From NCBI GenBank assembly GCA_965366835.1, contig CBDUGF010000096.1:1-14881 (forward strand): a DNA stretch of 14,881 nucleotides, in the 5' to 3' direction. The notes below the pieces were generated by a model. The model was not told the origin of the DNA and made no database searches. It saw only the letters and a program-made list of their open reading frames with translations. The position numbers and the translations under genes were made by a program. This document shows, piece after piece, positions 6,559-13,266 of the stretch; positions within the stretch are counted from its first letter, which is position 1, and every line of letters starts with the position of its first letter. This DNA is from JAKGBX01 sp965366835. Its GTDB lineage: Bacteria; Pseudomonadota; Alphaproteobacteria; Rhodobacterales; Rhodobacteraceae.

Positions 6559-7674
6559 ATGGCGGCTCCGCTCGAAGGTGTGAAGGTTGTCGAACTGGCG
6601 CGGATCCTGGCCGGGCCATGGGCCGGGCAGACGCTGGCCGATCTCGGTGCCGATGTCGTGAAGGTCGAGGCGCCGGGCGGTGACGATACGCGCCAGTGGG
6701 GGCCGCCCTTCATCGAACGGATCGGCGACCGGACGGCAGCCTATTTCCATTCCTGCAATCGCGGCAAGGCCTCGGTGACGGCGGATTTCCGCGACGAAGG
6801 CGATCTGGAGCGGCTCAGGGCGCTGATCGCCGAGGCCGATATCCTGATCGAGAACTACAAGGTCGGCGGGCTGAAGAAATACGGGCTCGATTACGACAGC
6901 TTGTCGAAGCTCAATCCGCGGCTGATCTATTGCTCGATCACCGGCTTCGGCCAGACCGGGCCATATGCCCATCGCGCCGGCTATGACTATATCATCCAGG
7001 GCATGTCGGGGCTGATGTCGATCACCGGCGAGCCCGAGGGCCAGCCGCAGCGCGTCGGTGTGGCGGTAACGGATCTGTTCACCGGGCTCTATTCGGTTTC
7101 GGGCGTTCTGGCGGCGCTCTATCAGCGCGAGCGCAGCGGGCGGGGCCAGCATATCGACATGGCGCTCCTGGATTGCGCCGTGTCGGTGACCGCCAATCAG
7201 GCGATGAATTACCTCGCCACCGGGGTGCCGCCGGGGCGGACCGGGAATTATCACCCCAACCTGACGCCCTATCAGGTGTTTGACTGCAACGACGGGTTCA
7301 TCATCATCGCAACCGGCAACGACGCGCAATACCGCCGGCTTTGCGGCTTGCTGGGGCTGGGCTGGATGGCCGAGGACGCGAAGTTCCTCAAGAATGCCGA
7401 CCGGGTGCAGAACCGGCCCGAGATGATCGACCTGCTGAGCGCCGAGACGGTGAAGCGGAGCAAGGCGGAGCTGTTGGCGGGCTGCGAAGCCGAAGGCATT
7501 CCCGCCGGGCCGATCAATGATCTGGCCGAGGTGTTTGCCGACCCGCAGGTGCAGGCGCGGGGAATGCGGATCGAGCCGGAGGGTGTGCCGGGGGTGCGCT
7601 CGCCCTTCCGGTTCAGCGAGGCCGAACTGAAGCTGGAGCGGGCCAGCCCGAAGCTGGGGCAGGATGACGGCTGA
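6559..7674 (+). CDS. CaiB/BaiF-type class III CoA-transferase
   Basis: A 371-residue family III CoA-transferase, which moves CoA between carboxylic acids through mixed anhydride and thioester intermediates on an active-site Asp. The N-terminus LEGVKVVELARILAGPWAGQ and the motifs ADVVKVEAPGGDDTR, NRGK and ENYKVGGLKKYGLDY are typical. The probable catalytic Asp is D205 in MALLDCAV. The middle YQVFDCNDGFIIIATGND and the C-terminal region fit full-length homologues. It ends soon after a KLGQ motif, near the short end of the family range. The ATG follows the DsbA-like stop with no gap; its ribosome-binding site is weak, so coupled translation is likely. The acyl donor and acceptor cannot be told from the sequence. 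Confidence 0.93.
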   Translation: MAAPLEGVKVVELARILAGPWAGQTLADLGADVVKVEAPGGDDTRQWGPPFIERIGDRTAAYFHSCNRGKASVTADFRDEGDLERLRALIAEADILIENYKVGGLKKYGLDYDSLSKLNPRLIYCSITGFGQTGPYAHRAGYDYIIQGMSGLMSITGEPEGQPQRVGVAVTDLFTGLYSVSGVLAALYQRERSGRGQHIDMALLDCAVSVTANQAMNYLATGVPPGRTGNYHPNLTPYQVFDCNDGFIIIATGNDAQYRRLCGLLGLGWMAEDAKFLKNADRVQNRPEMIDLLSAETVKRSKAELLAGCEAEGIPAGPINDLAEVFADPQVQARGMRIEPEGVPGVRSPFRFSEAELKLERASPKLGQDDG

Positions 7675-7712
7675 GGCTGTCGCTTGTGCGGGGGCAAAGG
7701 AGCGCGACGAAG

Positions 7713-7733
7713 CCGCTGTCAAGATGTCAGCGG
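7713..7733. terminator. Hairpin between convergent CoA-transferase and membrane-protein genes
   Basis: ccgctg (7713-7718) and cagcgg (7728-7733) form a 6-bp stem around a 9-nt loop that can pair further with one mismatch. It sits in the 90-bp gap between convergent genes. No T-run follows on the plus strand, so strength is doubtful. Confidence 0.35.
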
Positions 7734-7764
7734 TCAAGTATCGAACTTTCCGATTTCCCGACGC

Positions 7765-8448
7765 TCAGAATAGAATGGCAAGGCGGGCCTCGCCCCAAAC
7801 AACATGCCAGAAGAAATAGAATACAAGACGAAGCGCGATCATCGCGCCAAACCCATACCGCGTGAAAAGCCAGATTTGTGCGACGCTGATCAAGCCAACG
7901 TTTCCCAACACCAACCACGCCTGAATTCCGGCGCCGGCGGAGTAGGCGGCCTGGAACACAGGCTCCACGAAGACCACTGCCACAAAAATCCAGGGCGAAA
8001 CCGTGGTTTTGGAAAACAGACCGGTCAGGGCGGCCAGGGCAGCCAGGGGAAAAAGGTGGAAGGCGACCTCGGCAATCAATGCTATCGCCGGGTAGAACAA
8101 TAGGGAATTCGGTAGCAACACATTGATATCACGGGGGAACCTGCTGAAGATGTCAATTGCGACCGGGGGAATGGCAAGAATTGCGCCCAGTCCCGCCAGT
8201 GCGGCCACTTGCTTCAGATTTGGATGCATTGGCCTGGGCCCGCCGATCGCGCGACTCTGCAGGAAAAGCAGGAGAGGGAAGCCGATGATGGCGGCACAGA
8301 CCGTGGTTTGAAACAAGGGAATGCGGCCGAGGACCGGAACCGATCCAGCGTCATTCAAAAGCGCAAAGAAGACCGCGCAAATGGAGGCAACCGCCGAGAT
8401 GACCCAGTAGCCTCTATTCTGAGCTGTCGCTTGCCGCAAACTGACCAT
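7765..8448 (-). CDS. Multi-pass membrane protein, distantly CPBP-protease-like
   Basis: A 227-residue very hydrophobic protein with about seven transmembrane segments (near 14-31, 49-64, 83-102, 113-145, 152-170, 177-195 and 199-217). I do not recognise it with confidence. The arrangement E127-x3-H131 in AEVAFHLFP, E162 in VEPVFQA and the C-terminal RLVFYFFWHVVWGEARL with H215 recalls the polar membrane residues of CPBP/Abi intramembrane metalloproteases. The canonical EExxxR is absent, so it may be a divergent or inactive relative. GC is visibly lower than in its neighbours (about 53% in one hand-counted 60-bp line), suggesting recent acquisition. ATG 8446-8448 has no Shine-Dalgarno sequence, and an FNR-type palindrome lies 34-47 bp upstream. 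Confidence 0.75.
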   Translation of the reverse strand: MVSLRQATAQNRGYWVISAVASICAVFFALLNDAGSVPVLGRIPLFQTTVCAAIIGFPLLLFLQSRAIGGPRPMHPNLKQVAALAGLGAILAIPPVAIDIFSRFPRDINVLLPNSLLFYPAIALIAEVAFHLFPLAALAALTGLFSKTTVSPWIFVAVVFVEPVFQAAYSAGAGIQAWLVLGNVGLISVAQIWLFTRYGFGAMIALRLVFYFFWHVVWGEARLAILF

Positions 8449-8481
8449 GGCGGCAGCTTATTTACGGCAAGGCGAATCGCG

Positions 8482-8495
8482 TTGACCCAGGTCAA
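8482..8495 (-). promoter_or_regulatory. FNR/FixK/DNR-type palindrome upstream of the membrane-protein gene
   Basis: ttgacccaggtcaa is a perfect TTGAC-N4-GTCAA dyad, extended by one more base pair on each side (8481-8496). It matches the Crp/Fnr-superfamily pattern TTGAY-N4-RTCAA used by FnrL, FixK and Dnr. On the minus strand a TAAGCT hexamer (8455-8460) follows at 21 nt. A start 41 bp from the box centre would fall on the ATG at 8448, giving a leaderless mRNA and a class II activator geometry. The rest of the 196-bp gap 8449-8644 shows nothing else recognisable except a small palindrome at 8612. Confidence 0.6.
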
Positions 8496-8611
8496 CGACA
8501 TCTCATTTGGCCGCTGGAAGTCTCGATTGGGCTCGAAGCTGGCATTCTTCGCGGCCCGAGCGAAGGCTGGTGCAACCAAAGGGAATACATCACTCAACAG
8601 GGAAGTGTTTC

Positions 8612-8624
8612 TGAGCGGCGCTCA
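8612..8624 (-). terminator. Short palindrome downstream of the aldolase gene
   Basis: tgagcggcgctca is a perfect 13-bp palindrome about 20 bp beyond the aldolase stop on the minus strand, followed there by GAAAC rather than a T-run. It is a possible weak terminator for the decarboxylase-aldolase operon. Confidence 0.3.
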
Positions 8625-8644
8625 AGCCCTTGTTGGTATGTGGA

Positions 8645-9424
8645 TCATTGATCGAGCCGGGCGTGCCACTTCTTGGAGAGCGCGCGCGCGGTCTGGACCA
8701 GCAGCACCACGTCCATGCCGACGGCGAGGAACTGGGCGCCCCATTCGAGATAGGTCTGAGCGACGTCATCGTTGAAGGCGAGGATGCCGGCGGCCTTGTC
8801 GGAGGCGGCGATCTTGCCGAGACCCTTGCGGATCGCCGCGGCCACATCCGGGTGGGTGGCGTTACCGGGGTGCCCCACGTCGGCGGAGAGATCGGCGGGG
8901 CCGATGAAGACGCCGTCAACGCCCTCGACCTTGAGGATTTCATCGAGGTTTTCCATACCCTTGGCGGTTTCGACCTGGACCAGCAGGCAGACCTCGGCAT
9001 TGGCGGTGGTGACGTAATCGGGGATGCCGGAAAAGCCGGTGGCGCGGGCGCCGGCGCCGCCCATGCCGCGGATGCCATCCGGCGGGTAGCGCATGGCGCG
9101 GGCCAGGAACGCGGCCTGCTCGGCGGTTTCCACCAGCGGCACCAGCACCGTCTGACAGCCCGCGTCGAGCACCTGTTTGATCAGCCATTCATTGCCGACC
9201 GGCAGGCGCACCACGGCTTCGCTTGGCGTGTGTTGCAGGGCCTGGACCTGCTGGGAGATGGTCTGCATGTCATTCGGGGCATGTTCGCCGTCGATCACCA
9301 GCCAGTCAAAACCGGTGGTTGCCATGATCTCGGTGGCGTAGGCATCGGCGAAGGCGGCCCAGCAGCCGATCTGGGTCTTGCCCTCGTTGAGGGCCTGTTT
9401 GAAGCGGTTGACGGGGGCGGGCAT
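8645..9424 (-). CDS. HpcH/HpaI-family class II pyruvate aldolase
   Basis: A 259-residue metal-dependent aldolase of the HpcH/HpaI family, which cleaves or forms 4-hydroxy-2-oxo acids to give pyruvate and an aldehyde. Landmarks are WLVIDGEHAPND with the base His48, VVRLPVG with Arg73 that binds the pyruvyl carboxylate, the metal ligands Glu152 in VQVETAKGMEN and Asp178 in FIGPADLSAD, and the glycine loop IRGMGGAGARATGF. The length fits the family. It starts 3 nt after the decarboxylase stop, and its strong AAGGAG ribosome-binding site lies in the last codons of that gene, so the two are co-transcribed. The natural aldehyde is unknown; 2,4-dihydroxyhept-2-enedioate aldolase is a common default name, but no other homoprotocatechuate genes are visible. 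Confidence 0.92.
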   Translation of the reverse strand: MPAPVNRFKQALNEGKTQIGCWAAFADAYATEIMATTGFDWLVIDGEHAPNDMQTISQQVQALQHTPSEAVVRLPVGNEWLIKQVLDAGCQTVLVPLVETAEQAAFLARAMRYPPDGIRGMGGAGARATGFSGIPDYVTTANAEVCLLVQVETAKGMENLDEILKVEGVDGVFIGPADLSADVGHPGNATHPDVAAAIRKGLGKIAASDKAAGILAFNDDVAQTYLEWGAQFLAVGMDVVLLVQTARALSKKWHARLDQ

Positions 9425-9427
9425 GGC

Positions 9428-10843
9428 TTACTCCTTGAGGCTGGCCGCGATCTCGAGGATCACGTCATAAGCGGTAGTGATGTCGTCTTCGGTGGCGTCG
9501 AACTGACCGGCGACAAAGCGGATCACGAATTTATCGCCGGTTCGGGTCTGGGTCAGGTAGATGCGGCCATCGTCATTGATGGCGTTGATGAGGCGCAGGT
9601 TCAAGTCATCGAGGTTATCGGCGCCTTGCGGGGCGAAACGGAAGGTGAAGAGCGACAGCACCGGTTCGGTGACGATCTCGAAATCGGGGCGAGCGTGGAG
9701 CTTTTCGGTCAGGGCCTGCGACCAGTTCACATGGTTGCGCAGCATGGCGCGCAGGCCGTCGAGGCCATAGGCGCGGATCAGGAACCAGAGCTTGAGCGCG
9801 CGGAAGCGGCGGCCGAGGGGGATCGACCATTCAGAATAGTTGATGATGCCGTCGGCGCCGTGGGTCTTGAGATATTCCGGCTGGATCGCCAGCGTGCGGG
9901 TGAGATCTTCAGGTGAGCGGACGAAATGGGCCGAGAGGTCGAACTGGGTGCCGAGCCATTTATGCGGGTTCAATACCACGCTGTCGGCGCGTTCGACCCC
10001 GGCCCAGAGGCTGCGATATTCCGGGCAGATCATCGCCGACCCGGCCCAGGCGGCATCGACATGGGTATAGAGGCCATGGGCTTCGGCGACGTCCATCACC
10101 GCGGCGATATCGTCGCAGGCGCCGGTGCCGGTGCCGCCGGTGCAGGCGATGATGCCAGCGGGCAGGTATCCGGCGGCGCGGTCGCGTTCGATGGCCTCGT
10201 TGAGGGCGCGCGGGTCCATGCCGCGCATCGCGCCTTGGGTCGGGATGCGCACCAGGTTGTCGGCGCCGATGCCGGCGACCCAGATGGCGCGGTCGATCGA
10301 AGTGTGGACCTCGGCGCTGGCATAGACCCGCAAGGTCTTCTGGCCGGGCAGGCCCGCCTTGTTGCCGTCCCAGGCAAGGGCGCGCTCGCGCATGGTGAGC
10401 ACGGCGGCGAGGGTGGCCGAGGAGGCGCTGTCCTGAATGACGCCGTGAAAACCCCCGGGCAGGGCCAGCGCCTGGCGTAGCCAGTCCATCATCCGGGTTT
10501 CCATCTCGGTGGCCGCCGGAGAGGTCTGCCAAAGCATGCATTGCGCCGCCGTTGCCGCGATCAGATTGTCGGCCAGCACGGCGGCGGGCGCGGCATTGGA
10601 GGGGAAATAGGCGAAGAAACGCGGGTGCTGCCAATGGGTCATGCCGGGCATCACGATAGTCTCGAAATCCGCCACGATGTCTTCGATCGGCTGCGGCGCG
10701 TCGGGGGGCGAAGCGGGCAGTTGCGCGGCGATCTCGCCCGGTCTGGTCTGGGCGCGCACCGGGCGGTCGCGCAAGGTGGCGTGATAATCCGCGGCCCAGT
10801 CGGCCGCCCATCTGCCCCATTTCGGGAAATCGCTCCAGCGCAT
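9428..10843 (-). CDS. PLP-dependent group II amino acid decarboxylase (aromatic L-amino acid decarboxylase-like)
   Basis: Group II PLP decarboxylase of 471 residues, the family's normal length, which removes the alpha-carboxylate of an amino acid to give an amine. Signatures are MTHWQHPRFFAYFPSNA near 68, the PLP-stacking His180 in AEVHTSIDRA, Asp263 in HVDAAWAGS for the pyridine nitrogen, and the Schiff-base Lys295 in NPHKWLGTQFD. The flexible-loop region YLKTHGADGIINYSEW and IPLGRRFRALKLW matches aromatic amino acid decarboxylases. The substrate (Trp, Tyr, Phe, DOPA or another) is not decidable by eye. The start was placed at ATG 10841-10843 because AAGGA lies 6 nt upstream; the in-frame TTG one codon earlier is too close. 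It leads an operon with the HpaI-type aldolase and has a promoter with an operator-like site. Confidence 0.93.
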   Translation of the reverse strand: MRWSDFPKWGRWAADWAADYHATLRDRPVRAQTRPGEIAAQLPASPPDAPQPIEDIVADFETIVMPGMTHWQHPRFFAYFPSNAAPAAVLADNLIAATAAQCMLWQTSPAATEMETRMMDWLRQALALPGGFHGVIQDSASSATLAAVLTMRERALAWDGNKAGLPGQKTLRVYASAEVHTSIDRAIWVAGIGADNLVRIPTQGAMRGMDPRALNEAIERDRAAGYLPAGIIACTGGTGTGACDDIAAVMDVAEAHGLYTHVDAAWAGSAMICPEYRSLWAGVERADSVVLNPHKWLGTQFDLSAHFVRSPEDLTRTLAIQPEYLKTHGADGIINYSEWSIPLGRRFRALKLWFLIRAYGLDGLRAMLRNHVNWSQALTEKLHARPDFEIVTEPVLSLFTFRFAPQGADNLDDLNLRLINAINDDGRIYLTQTRTGDKFVIRFVAGQFDATEDDITTAYDVILEIAASLKE

Positions 10844-10863
10844 CAATGGTCCTTCTCGATTTA

Positions 10864-10877
10864 GTTAATGTGTTAAC
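10864..10877 (-). promoter_or_regulatory. Operator-like site at the decarboxylase-aldolase promoter (copy 2)
   Basis: gttaatgtgttaac is an imperfect dyad with perfect 5-bp arms gttaa and ttaac around tgtg. The first 13 bases match the site at 1318-1330 at 12 of 13 positions. It starts at the last base of the putative -10 box, exactly as copy 1 does, so a bound protein would cover the transcription start. Confidence 0.5.
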
Positions 10878-10904
10878 GATATGCTATCCGTCTCGTTCAG
10901 ACAA
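10876..10904 (-). promoter_or_regulatory. Putative promoter of the decarboxylase-aldolase operon
   Basis: On the minus strand TTGTCT (10899-10904) and TATCGT (10876-10881) are spaced by 17 nt, each matching the sigma-70 consensus at 4 of 6 positions. They lie in the AT-rich 103-bp gap between the antiporter stop and the decarboxylase start. No terminator hairpin for the antiporter gene was found in that gap. Confidence 0.35.
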
Positions 10905-10946
10905 TAGGCAGATCGCACGAAGCCAATACCATCGAAAAACGCGGCC

Positions 10947-12884
10947 CTATCCGGTTTCGCGCTTTGACGATGCACGAATCTCGGCCATTTTTTCGGACAG
11001 TTCGGCCTGCCACGGCACCAGCAATTCGCGCACGCGGGCGACATATTCCTCGTTTTCATGCGGCGGCACGCCGGGTTTGTGGACGTCGGCCACGGCCAGC
11101 ATGGCGCGCCGGTCGGTCTCGTTGAAGGCATCGACCATGCGTTCGGCGGTGACCTTGTCGAGACCGAGCGCAATGAGGCTCGAACGGCCCATGCGCAGGG
11201 TGCTGTCATAAGTTTCGCGAATGATGTCGCGACAGCCCGCCTGCCAGAGATCATAGACATGATCGCGGTCGATGGCGCGGGCGATCACATGCACATGCGG
11301 GCAGTTCGCGCTCACATAACGGGTCAGCTCGGTGATCTTCTCGCGGTCGTCGATGGCGATGACGAGGATTGCCGCCTCGCCGATCCCGGCGGCGTGCAAC
11401 AGGTCGGGGCGGGTGGCATCGCCATAGTAGTTCTTCACCCCGAAAGCGGCCATGATATCGAGCTTGCGCGAGCTGAAGTCGATCACCGTGGTGGCGATCC
11501 CGGCGGCGCGCAGGATACGGTCGACCAGCCCGCCGACCCGGCCCGCCCCGGCGATGAGCACCTTGGAGCCTTCCGGCATGTCGTCGGCCGCGCGCTCTTC
11601 CACGCTGGAAAACCGCGGCACCAGCACACGGTCGTAGAGAATGAAGAGCGCCGGTGTGAGCAGCATCGACAGCGCCACCACCAGCAGCAGCTTGTCGGCC
11701 AGAACGGCGGGGATGACGCCGTTGGCGACAGTGAAGGACAGCAGCACGAAGCCGAATTCGCCGGCCTGGGCGAGGCCGAGGGCAAACAGCCACCTATCGG
11801 CGCCGCGCAGTTTGAAGATGTAGGCGAGGATCAGCAGCACCAGGACCTTGAGCGCCATCAGCCCGAGGGTGAGGCCGACGATCAGGCCGAGATTCTCGCC
11901 CAGCAGGGCGAAATTGATGCCGGCGCCGACGGTCATGAAGAAGAGGCCGAGCAGCAGGCCCTTGAACGGATCGATATCGCTCTCGAGTTCGTGGCGATAG
12001 GCCGAGTTGGCCAGCACCACCCCGGCGAGGAAGGTGCCGAGCGCGGGCGAGAGGCCGACCAGGCTCATCAGCAGGGCGATGCCGATCACGATCATCAGGG
12101 CGGCGGCGGTAAAGAGCTCGCGCAGGTTGGCGGCCGAGATGAAGCGGAAGATCGGCGCGGTCAGGAAGCTGCCGCCGATCACCACGGCAGCGATGGCGCC
12201 AAGCGTGACCAGCGCGGTCTGCCAGCCCGCGAGGCCATCGACGAGGCTGAGGCCGGGGCCGTGATCGGCGCTGTCGGCATGGGCGGGATCGGGTGTGGCG
12301 GCGGCCTCGCCGTGCGCCGCAGCCGCCGGGGCGGCATGATCGGCGATCGCGGCGGCGCCCTCCATCAGCTCGGGCAGGGCCAGCAGCGGAATGAAGGCCA
12401 GCATCGGGATCACCGCGATATCCTGGGTCAGCAGCACCGAGAAGCTCGACTGCCCGCCATCGGATTTCATCAGCCCCTTTTCATTGAGGGTTTGCAGCAC
12501 GATGGCGGTGGACGAGAGCGCCATGACCAGCCCGATGGCCAGCGCCACCGTCCATGGCTGACCGAAAGCCATGGCGATGCCCATCACCGCCAGCGCGGTA
12601 AGCCCGACCTGTCCGCCGCCAAGGCCCAGAAGGCGCATCCGCATGTCCCAGAGCATCTTGGGTTCCAGCTCGAGCCCGACGAGAAAGAGCATCATCACCA
12701 CGCCGAATTCGGCAAAATGCTGGATCGAGACGATATCGACACGGAGCAGCACAAGCAGCGGCGAAATCACGATCCCGGCGATGAGATAGCCCAGCACCGA
12801 GCCGAGACCGAGGCGCGAGGCGATCGGCACCGCCACCACTCCGGCGACGAGAAAGACAAAGGCGAGGAGGAGAAAATCGGTCAT
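10947..12884 (-). CDS. KefB/KefC-type monovalent cation:proton antiporter (CPA2) with RCK domain
   Basis: A 645-residue inner-membrane transporter. Residues 1-420 form the CPA2 Na+/H+-exchanger fold, with VGLELEPKMLWDMR (69-82), LSSTAIVLQTLNEKGLM (123-139), LLTQDIAVIPML (151-162) and a stretch from 280 (PALGTFLAGVVLANSAYRHE) to about 318 that closely resembles KefC. Residues 440-560 are a TrkA-N/RCK domain with the nucleotide loop GAGRVGG (445-451) and an acidic residue D469 after the second strand. It probably exports K+ in exchange for H+ under electrophile or alkaline stress. An Ala/His/Asp-rich insert (about 175-212) separates transmembrane segments. The start ATG 12882-12884 follows AGGACAGG; the frame stays open upstream to 13160, but that part has no membrane or domain character. 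A structured leader precedes it. Confidence 0.93.
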   Translation of the reverse strand: MTDFLLLAFVFLVAGVVAVPIASRLGLGSVLGYLIAGIVISPLLVLLRVDIVSIQHFAEFGVVMMLFLVGLELEPKMLWDMRMRLLGLGGGQVGLTALAVMGIAMAFGQPWTVALAIGLVMALSSTAIVLQTLNEKGLMKSDGGQSSFSVLLTQDIAVIPMLAFIPLLALPELMEGAAAIADHAAPAAAAHGEAAATPDPAHADSADHGPGLSLVDGLAGWQTALVTLGAIAAVVIGGSFLTAPIFRFISAANLRELFTAAALMIVIGIALLMSLVGLSPALGTFLAGVVLANSAYRHELESDIDPFKGLLLGLFFMTVGAGINFALLGENLGLIVGLTLGLMALKVLVLLILAYIFKLRGADRWLFALGLAQAGEFGFVLLSFTVANGVIPAVLADKLLLVVALSMLLTPALFILYDRVLVPRFSSVEERAADDMPEGSKVLIAGAGRVGGLVDRILRAAGIATTVIDFSSRKLDIMAAFGVKNYYGDATRPDLLHAAGIGEAAILVIAIDDREKITELTRYVSANCPHVHVIARAIDRDHVYDLWQAGCRDIIRETYDSTLRMGRSSLIALGLDKVTAERMVDAFNETDRRAMLAVADVHKPGVPPHENEEYVARVRELLVPWQAELSEKMAEIRASSKRETG

Positions 12885-12889
12885 GGGAA

Positions 12890-13002
12890 CCTGTCCTGTT
12901 GCCGAGGGGGCAGGCCCCGGAGCTGCGCGTTGCCGCTCAGTGAAGCGCGGAAAGCGACCGGTGGCAAGGGCGCCGGGCATCGGCCCGAGCGGGCAGGACA
13001 GG
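12890..13002 (-). promoter_or_regulatory. Antiporter 5' leader with a 9-nt element complementary to its ribosome-binding site
   Basis: On the minus strand CCTGTCCTG (13002-12994) comes right after the terminator hairpin of the upstream gene, and its exact complement CAGGACAGG (12898-12890) is the ribosome-binding region 5 nt before the antiporter ATG. The arms are 95 nt apart, and the intervening G/C-rich sequence can fold on its own, for example gggg/cccc at 12907-12918. Pairing of the arms would hide the ribosome-binding site. No known riboswitch class was recognised and no clear promoter was seen in the gap. Confidence 0.4.
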
Positions 13003-13004
13003 AA

Positions 13005-13034
13005 AGGCCGGCCCGCAAGTGAACGGGTCGGCCT
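13005..13034 (-). terminator. Strong hairpin downstream of DUF2783
   Basis: aggccggcccg (13005-13015) and cgggtcggcct (13024-13034) pair over 11 positions with a single non-Watson-Crick position and an 8-nt loop. On the minus strand it begins 37 nt after the DUF2783 stop and is followed by TTCC, a short T-run. It probably ends the flavoprotein-DUF2783 transcript. Confidence 0.6.
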
Positions 13035-13071
13035 CGGGCGAACTGCGGGTGAGCCGGGCGAATTTCCCGGT

Positions 13072-13266
13072 TCAGGTTTTGGGCTTGGCGGCCTGGAGCG
13101 CGGCGCTGAGCACGTCGCGGTTGCCGATATGGTTGGCCAGCAGCAATACCAGCCGGGCATTGAACGCGTCGCTCTCGGCCTTGCTCAGCGGCTCGTGCGC
13201 GGCCAGCAATTCGGCGTAGAAATCATCGGCCTTGTCGATGTTCGGGGTCAGATTGAGATCGCTCAT
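13072..13266 (-). CDS. DUF2783 small protein
   Basis: A 64-residue soluble protein matching DUF2783 from memory of the family's ADDFYxxLLxAHxxLS and LNARLVLLLANHIG pattern; here these are ADDFYAELLAAHEPLS at 13-28 and FNARLVLLLANHIG at 35-48. Predicted to be mostly helical. The function is unknown. Its ATG overlaps the stop of the flavoprotein monooxygenase (ATGA), and the family is typically found beside such enzymes, so it may be a small partner, stabiliser or regulator of that enzyme (inference). Confidence 0.85.
   Translation of the reverse strand: MSDLNLTPNIDKADDFYAELLAAHEPLSKAESDAFNARLVLLLANHIGNRDVLSAALQAAKPKT

Noticed and set aside
5983..7737. 584-codon minus-strand open frame opposite the DsbA-like and CoA-transferase genes
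   Set aside because: It spans two well-supported genes on the other strand, has His/Arg/Pro-rich composition and matches no family I recognise.
7765..8448. Calling the lower-GC membrane gene a phage-defence (Abi) gene
   Set aside because: The CPBP resemblance is weak, the key EExxxR motif is missing and no defence neighbours are present.
8355..8597. 80-codon minus-strand frame overlapping the 5' end of the membrane-protein gene
   Set aside because: It runs through the FNR-type palindrome, has no recognisable domain and no ribosome-binding site; more likely intergenic sequence.
10844..10846. TTG start one codon before the decarboxylase ATG
   Set aside because: It lies only 3 nt from AAGGA, too close, whereas the ATG is at a good distance.
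11058..13022. 654-codon plus-strand open frame opposite the antiporter gene
   Set aside because: It is rich in Gly, Glu, Asp, His and Gln with no domain or membrane character, as expected for the antisense of a G/C-biased transporter gene; the minus strand encodes a clear CPA2 protein.
12885..13160. N-terminal extension of the antiporter frame by 92 codons
   Set aside because: The extension overlaps the DUF2783 gene and a terminator hairpin, is Pro/Arg/Ser-rich without a membrane segment, and the ATG at 12884 has a ribosome-binding site and begins a typical CPA2 N-terminus.
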